A stretch of DNA of 5,025 bases from JAWLGW01 sp964569055 (lineage in GTDB: Bacteria > Planctomycetota > J058): contig CAZMSZ010000494.1 in NCBI GenBank assembly GCA_964569055.1, positions 1-5,025 of the forward strand, read 5' to 3'. Positions 1-5,025 of this stretch are shown piece by piece (the first letter of the stretch is position 1; the number at the start of each line of letters is the position of its first letter). Below the pieces are notes generated by a model, which made no database searches, had not been told where the DNA came from, and saw only the letters and a program-made list of their open reading frames with translations. The position numbers and the translations under genes were made by a program.

Positions 1-1
1 C

Positions 2-735
<734 letters not shown>

Positions 736-736
<1 letters not shown>

Positions 737-751
737 GACTGGGCCCAGTCC
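736..751. repeat. 16-base perfect palindrome at the gcvP stop codon
   Basis: GGACTGGGCCCAGTCC is identical to its reverse complement and begins on the last base of the gcvP stop. As RNA it can form a six-pair stem (GGACTG/CAGTCC) with a GGCC loop. No T-run follows, so it is not a convincing intrinsic terminator on its own. It may help define the 3' end of the gcvP message, or be a protein site, or be chance in GC-rich DNA. Confidence 0.5.
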
Positions 752-766
752 GAGCCACCGTCATTC

Positions 767-861
767 CTAATTTCTAATTCCTAATTTTCTGTTGATATTT
801 CATATTTCCGGAGCCTCGGAAATAAGAAATATCAACAGGGAATTAGGAATTAGAAATTAAA
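767..861. repeat. Long AT-rich inverted repeat with tandem heptamer ends, between convergent genes
   Basis: Arms 768-810 and 817-859 are reverse complements over 43 positions around a six-base centre (GAGCCT). By hand pairing 40 are Watson-Crick. The exceptions are T787/G840 and T788/G839, which become G-U pairs in plus-sense RNA, and A802/A825. The outer part of each arm is three tandem heptamers: CTAATTT, CTAATTC, CTAATTT at 767-787, and AATTAGG, AATTAGA, AATTAAA at 841-861. The element is about 28% GC by hand count, strikingly low beside its neighbours. It sits between the 3' ends of gcvP (+) and the MshEN gene (-). It has no T-tract after the stem in either direction, so it does not look like a normal intrinsic terminator. 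A dispersed palindromic repeat, a MITE-like insertion or an RNase-processed 3' hairpin are all possible. Confidence 0.9.
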
Positions 862-875
862 ATGGCTGTCGCTTG

Positions 876-888
876 GGGCGCCACGCCC
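876..888 (-). terminator. Weak candidate hairpin just past the MshEN gene
   Basis: Read on the minus strand, GGGCG-TGG-CGCCC forms a five-pair GC stem eight bases beyond the stop of the MshEN gene. The nearest T-rich run (ATTTTAATTT) starts about twelve bases farther on, at the border of the AT-rich repeat, which is too far for a textbook terminator. Offered only as a weak candidate. Confidence 0.2.
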
Positions 889-895
889 TTGGTTG

Positions 896-1546
896 CTACA
901 TCAACACTTCTTCGACCGGCACCGGCCCGGCGGTCATGTAGCGCTTCCACCAGGCGTCCTCGTCCTCGCTCCCGGCCGGGATCGCGCGCAGCGCCCCGTT
1001 GCTCGCCGGGGCCGCGGCCGGGGCCCCCGCGGGGGCGGCGCTGGTCGAGCCGACGGTGGCGGCGGGGCCGGCGACCGGCGCGGCCGCGCCCAGGCCGCTC
1101 TCGGCCAGGCGCTGGTAGTAGTCGGCCACGATCTGGTCGAACCCCTCGGGGGCGCACTGGATCGGCGTCACCAACAGGCCGGTCACCTGGCGCACCTCCG
1201 CCAGCGCGGCCTCGTTGGCCAGGTCGGGGGTGACCACCACCAGGATCTGGCCGATCTGGTCGATCGCGAGCACGCGGCAGCGCTTGGCCGTCTCGGGCGG
1301 GACGACCCGGACCGTCTCCAGCGGGATCTTGGTGTTGCGCGCGTTGATCTTGGGGATCCGCAGCCGGGCCAAGAGGGGCGCGATCAGCTCGGCGTCGCTC
1401 GGGAACCCCGACTGGAGCAGCGCCTTGCCGAGGACGCTCCCGAGCTTGTCCGAGCGTTCGAGCTCGCGCCGCAGGGTCTCCTGCGTGACAGGACCCCCCG
1501 CCAGCAGCGCGCGCCCGATGGTCAACCGGTCAGGGGGGATCGACAT
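896..1546 (-). CDS. Stand-alone MshEN-domain protein (GspE/PilB N-terminal domain, no ATPase)
   Basis: This 216-residue protein resembles the N-terminal domain of type II secretion and type IV pilus ATPases (GspE/PilB/MshE) but stops before any ATPase part; no Walker motif is present. Residues 9-32 and 38-61 are two tandem copies of the roughly 24-residue MshEN motif, offset by 29 residues (IGRALLAGG and LGKALLQSG). Residues 63-145 look like the rest of the domain (LRIPKINARNTKIPLETVRVVPP, then ILVVVTPDLANEAALAEV). MshEN domains of this kind bind cyclic di-GMP in MshE. Here the motif-opening Arg is Thr9 and Val38 and the motif-closing Gln is Ser32 and Arg61, so binding is doubtful. Residues 150-185 are an Ala/Pro linker, followed by a compact tail, DEDAWWKRYM to VEEVLM. 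No signal peptide or membrane helix is seen, so it is probably a cytosolic adapter. The start has GAGGAG at 1550-1555, only three bases from ATG. Function not known; it could serve a pilus, secretion or signalling system. Confidence 0.85.
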   Translation of the reverse strand: MSIPPDRLTIGRALLAGGPVTQETLRRELERSDKLGSVLGKALLQSGFPSDAELIAPLLARLRIPKINARNTKIPLETVRVVPPETAKRCRVLAIDQIGQILVVVTPDLANEAALAEVRQVTGLLVTPIQCAPEGFDQIVADYYQRLAESGLGAAAPVAGPAATVGSTSAAPAGAPAAAPASNGALRAIPAGSEDEDAWWKRYMTAGPVPVEEVLM

Positions 1547-1593
1547 CGACTCCTCGATCGGGCGCGTGAGGGCGCGGCCACGGGGTGGTCTAT

Positions 1594-1622
1594 GCGATAG
1601 CAGATCGAGAACACGGGAGCAA
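1594..1622 (-). promoter_or_regulatory. Possible sigma70-type promoter for the MshEN gene
   Basis: On the minus strand TTGCTC (1617-1622) and TATCGC (1594-1599) are 17 bases apart, about 50 bases upstream of the MshEN start. Each box is a partial match, so this is tentative. It lies immediately beside the promoter proposed for the divergent gene. Confidence 0.35.
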
Positions 1623-1628
1623 GCGACG

Positions 1629-1658
1629 TTGACGCCCGCGTCGGCGCGCTGCTATAGT
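1629..1658 (+). promoter_or_regulatory. Sigma70-type promoter for the STAS regulator gene
   Basis: TTGACG (1629-1634) and TATAGT (1653-1658) are separated by 18 bases. Both boxes match the consensus at five of six positions, an unusually good pair in such GC-rich DNA. The predicted transcript would begin near 1665, giving a leader of about 50 bases. The spacer holds a short inverted repeat, GACGC-CC-GCGTC (1631-1642), overlapping the -35 box, which could be an operator. Confidence 0.6.
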
Positions 1659-1716
1659 CCCGCGGACGTCGTAACTCTCGGGAGCGCCTGTAACTGGGCC
1701 GTTTGTTGGGGGGGTC

Positions 1717-2742
1717 ATGGCCGGGCTCGACATCAAGCTGACCACCATCGCGGGAGACGACCTCTCGGCGCTCGCCGAGATGACGGGCGCGATCGACGGG
1801 AACACCGTCCAGAGCTTCCAGAACACCCTCGAGGAGATCAAGGCGAAGGGGATCCAGCGCCTGGTGCTGGACATGTCGAAGATCAAGTACGTGAACTCGA
1901 CGGGCCTCGGCTCGCTCGTGAAGTACGCCGACACCTTCAAGTCCGCCGGCGGCGGCATGGCGCTGATCAAGGTCCCGGCCAAGGTCAAGATCGTCATCGA
2001 GATGCTGGGGCTCAACGCCTTCTTCGACATCTGCACCGACCTCGAAGCGGCCCTCGCGGCGCTGCGCGCCCAGGGCGGCGGCGCCGCCCAGCCGCAGGCG
2101 ACGGCCGCGCCCACCGGCGCGCCGCCCAAGGCCGACAAGCAGCCGCCGCGGGTCACCACCGGCGCGGCCAAGCGCCCGGAGCCCGCTCCGACGGCGCCCC
2201 CCCCGAGCTACGGCGGCGCGGGCGGCGGCGGCGGCGCGTTCCCGCTCCTCGCGGCCTGCCAGGGCTGCGGCGTGCAGGTCGAGCTGCCGGGCGCGGGCAA
2301 CTGGAAGTGCCCCCGCTGCTACACGTTCGTGGTGGTCCAGGGCGACGGCAGCTACCGCTTCGGCCAGAGCAACCGCCCCGTCCCGATCACGCTCTCGCTG
2401 ACCGCCAGCCAGGACTGCGGCGAGGGGCTGGTCCACCTCGTGACCTCGGTGTGCCAGACCGCCTTCAACGGGCACAAGCTCGAGGCCCTGCGCGTGGCCG
2501 TGCACGAGGTGGCGCAGGTCATGCAGCAGTCGGTCTACGCCAACAACCCGCAGGGCGTCTACCACGTGAGCGTCGAGCGCCAGCCCGGCCGCGTCCAGAT
2601 CCGCTTCGCCGACTCGGGCGCCACGATCGAGTCCGCCCGGGCGCGCCAGTTCTTCCCCCACTCCTCGCAGTCCCTGAGCGAGTTCGAGTGCCGCCCCCAC
2701 CCCAGCGGGGGCAACACGATCCGCCTGGTCCAGACCGCCTGA
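1717..2742 (+). CDS. STAS domain / zinc ribbon / anti-sigma-kinase-like fusion protein
   Basis: A 341-residue regulator with three parts. Residues 5-110 are a STAS domain as in anti-sigma-factor antagonists (SpoIIAA/RsbV): GAIDGNTVQSFQNTLEEI, then LVLDMSKIKYVNSTGLGSL. Thr62, just before Gly63, occupies the position of the Ser phosphorylated in SpoIIAA/RsbV. Residues 111-178 are an Ala/Pro/Gly-rich linker. Cys181-x2-Cys184 and Cys198-x2-Cys201 form a zinc-ribbon-like module. Residues 225-341 resemble the RsbW/SpoIIAB-type ATPase fold: LEALRVAVHEVAQVM at 255-269, FADSG at 297-301 (the D-x-G element) and a terminal HPSGGNTIRLV strand. Glu264 fits the N-box Glu, but the Asn four residues later is Val268, so kinase activity is doubtful. 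Family knowledge says STAS and RsbW-type domains bind each other in partner switching; having both in one chain is unusual. No membrane segment is seen. The ATG has only a G-run (1708-1714) as a poor ribosome site. STAS call is strong; the C-terminal call is moderate. Confidence 0.88.
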   Translation: MAGLDIKLTTIAGDDLSALAEMTGAIDGNTVQSFQNTLEEIKAKGIQRLVLDMSKIKYVNSTGLGSLVKYADTFKSAGGGMALIKVPAKVKIVIEMLGLNAFFDICTDLEAALAALRAQGGGAAQPQATAAPTGAPPKADKQPPRVTTGAAKRPEPAPTAPPPSYGGAGGGGGAFPLLAACQGCGVQVELPGAGNWKCPRCYTFVVVQGDGSYRFGQSNRPVPITLSLTASQDCGEGLVHLVTSVCQTAFNGHKLEALRVAVHEVAQVMQQSVYANNPQGVYHVSVERQPGRVQIRFADSGATIESARARQFFPHSSQSLSEFECRPHPSGGNTIRLVQTA

Positions 2743-2748
2743 CGGGCG

Positions 2749-2770
2749 GCGCCGACCGGGCGCGATTTCG
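2749..2770 (+). terminator. Weak candidate terminator after the STAS regulator gene
   Basis: GCGCC (2749-2753) and GGCGC (2759-2763) can form a five-pair stem with a GACCG loop, seven bases past the stop, followed by GATTTCG. The stem is short and the T-run has only three bases, so this may just be background GC pairing. Confidence 0.25.
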
Positions 2771-2783
2771 CAGAGACTGACGA

Positions 2784-2812
2784 TTGCGTTCCTGTCCAGG
2801 GCGCCCTATATG
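2784..2812 (+). promoter_or_regulatory. speA: Possible promoter for speA
   Basis: TTGCGT (2784-2789) and TATATG (2807-2812) lie 17 bases apart in a locally AT-richer patch between the two genes. The -35 box is weak (three of six) and the -10 box moderate (four of six). It would give speA its own transcript with a leader of about 55 bases, rather than relying on read-through from the STAS gene. Confidence 0.45.
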
Positions 2813-2827
2813 TACACGCTCTGACGT

Positions 2828-2870
2828 CCCACCCCCGGCGCCCGCCGGACCCGGACGCCGAGGAGGTGGG
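2828..2870 (+). promoter_or_regulatory. speA: Leader hairpins that could mask the speA ribosome site
   Basis: CCCACC (2828-2833) is complementary to GGTGGG (2865-2870), which overlaps the last two bases of the Shine-Dalgarno AGGAGG (2861-2866). Nested between them, CCGGC (2835-2839) pairs with GCCGG (2844-2848) around a four-base loop. Together they could fold the speA leader so that part of the ribosome site is paired. This comes from base complementarity alone; in GC-rich DNA such pairings also arise by chance. Confidence 0.3.
2861..2866 (+). promoter_or_regulatory. speA: Strong Shine-Dalgarno site fixing the speA TTG start
   Basis: AGGAGG lies nine bases before TTG at 2876. The in-frame ATGs at 2885 and 2888 are 18 and 21 bases away, too far for normal initiation, so the TTG is the best start. 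Confidence 0.75.
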
Positions 2871-2875
2871 GTGCC

Positions 2876-4795
<1,920 letters not shown>

Positions 4796-4810
4796 GGGAG
4801 AGGTCTCACC

Positions 4811-4842
4811 GGGCGAGCGCTCAGCGCGCGCCCTTCCTTCTC
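4811..4842 (+). terminator. Probable intrinsic terminator of speA
   Basis: GGGCGAGCGC (4811-4820) and GCGCGCGCCC (4824-4833) form a ten-position GC-rich stem with one mismatch (A4816 opposite G4828) around a TCA loop, followed directly by TTCCTTCTC. It begins 16 bases past the speA stop. The T-run is interrupted by C, so efficiency is uncertain, but position and shape fit. Confidence 0.6.
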
Positions 4843-4949
4843 GCGGAGCGCCACGACCTTCGCGGTAGCTCCGACTGCGCCCAGGCCGGCCCTGGCCAAG
4901 CTCGCAGCGGCCGCTATCTCGAGCGGGCCAGCGGCCGAAGCGCGACCTG

Positions 4950-5025
4950 GTGCTCGAGAGCGGCAACGTACTCACCCGCTCGTCGATCGGCCCCGCCGGC
5001 GACAACCTCCGCGGGGGCGGCATGA
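4950..5025 (+). CDS. Possible 5' end of an unrecognised gene, cut by the window edge
   Basis: After the speA terminator, one plus-strand frame (codons starting at multiples of three) is open from 4869. From about 4923 onward nearly every third base is G or C; the only exception I count is the GTA at 4968. That is the pattern of the real genes here, and the codons before 4923 lack it. The only start-like codon in the good stretch is GTG at 4950, with no clear ribosome site. The readable residues are VLESGNVLTRSSIGPAGDNL, which I do not recognise. An alternative is that the real start is the ATG at 5022 or that nothing is encoded. The preceding stretch 4843-4949 shows nothing I can name. Confidence 0.22.
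   Translation, partial: MLESGNVLTRSSIGPAGDNLRGGGM

Noticed and set aside
767..861. Reading the AT-rich hairpin as an ordinary bidirectional intrinsic terminator
   Set aside because: The position between convergent genes fits, but the stem is far longer and more AT-rich than usual and has no T-run after it in either direction.
767..861. CRISPR-like array or insertion-sequence ends
   Set aside because: The heptamers are contiguous with no spacers, there is no transposase, and I see no target-site duplication flanking the inverted repeat.
1690..1716. A G-rich run before the STAS start as a riboswitch or quadruplex
   Set aside because: There is a single run of seven G (1708-1714) and no series of G-runs at quadruplex spacing; it is at most a poor ribosome site.
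1522..2700. A minus-strand open frame of 392 codons opposite the STAS gene
   Set aside because: Antisense shadow with repetitive Ala/Arg/Leu/Val/Asp composition; the plus-strand product has clear STAS motifs.
1215..2780. A plus-strand open frame of 521 codons running across the MshEN gene, the promoter region and the STAS gene
   Set aside because: It crosses two well-supported genes in the wrong frame, and its product turns into Arg/Gly/Ala/Pro-rich low complexity where it shadows the STAS gene.
4914..5025. Possible minus-strand gene end reading HAAPAEVVAGGADRRAGEYV and ending in TAG at 4914-4916
   Set aside because: It is codon-aligned with the plus-strand frame, which has much stronger G/C third positions (nearly all, versus roughly 70% here), so the plus strand is the better candidate. 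No family was recognised.

Overview
This 5,025-base window is a compact, GC-rich stretch of bacterial chromosome carrying four recognisable protein-coding genes. The strong G/C bias at third codon positions, the TTG start on speA, long Ala/Pro/Gly linkers, and regulatory proteins built from MshEN and STAS modules suggest a high-GC Gram-negative lineage such as Myxococcota or a related former deltaproteobacterial group. That placement is inference; nothing in the window proves it.

Layout, left to right. Bases 2-736 (+) hold the C-terminal end of gcvP, the glycine-cleavage P-protein; its upstream part lies outside the window. Bases 737-895 separate gcvP from a convergent gene. They contain a 16-base perfect palindrome at the gcvP stop and then a very AT-rich, almost perfect inverted repeat with 43-base arms, whose outer ends are tandem heptamers. 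Bases 896-1546 (-) encode a stand-alone MshEN-domain protein (the N-terminal domain of GspE/PilB/MshE ATPases) without the ATPase. Bases 1547-1716 are a divergent promoter region. Bases 1717-2742 (+) encode a three-part regulator: a STAS anti-sigma-antagonist-like domain, a four-cysteine zinc-ribbon-like module, and a C-terminal domain resembling a degenerate anti-sigma histidine-kinase-type ATPase. Bases 2876-4795 (+) encode complete biosynthetic arginine decarboxylase (SpeA), with its own putative promoter, a structured leader and a strong Shine-Dalgarno site in front of a TTG start. A probable terminator follows at 4811-4842. The last 180 bases hold at most the beginning of another gene.

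Functionally the window mixes central metabolism (glycine cleavage; arginine to agmatine for polyamines) with two probable signalling proteins transcribed divergently from a shared 170-base region. The two metabolic genes are not obviously linked to the regulators. The items most worth a second look are the AT-rich hairpin with heptamer ends, the STAS/zinc-ribbon/ATPase-like fusion, and the lone MshEN protein that lacks the canonical c-di-GMP-contacting Arg and Gln positions. I see no tRNA, rRNA, CRISPR array, transposase or phage gene.
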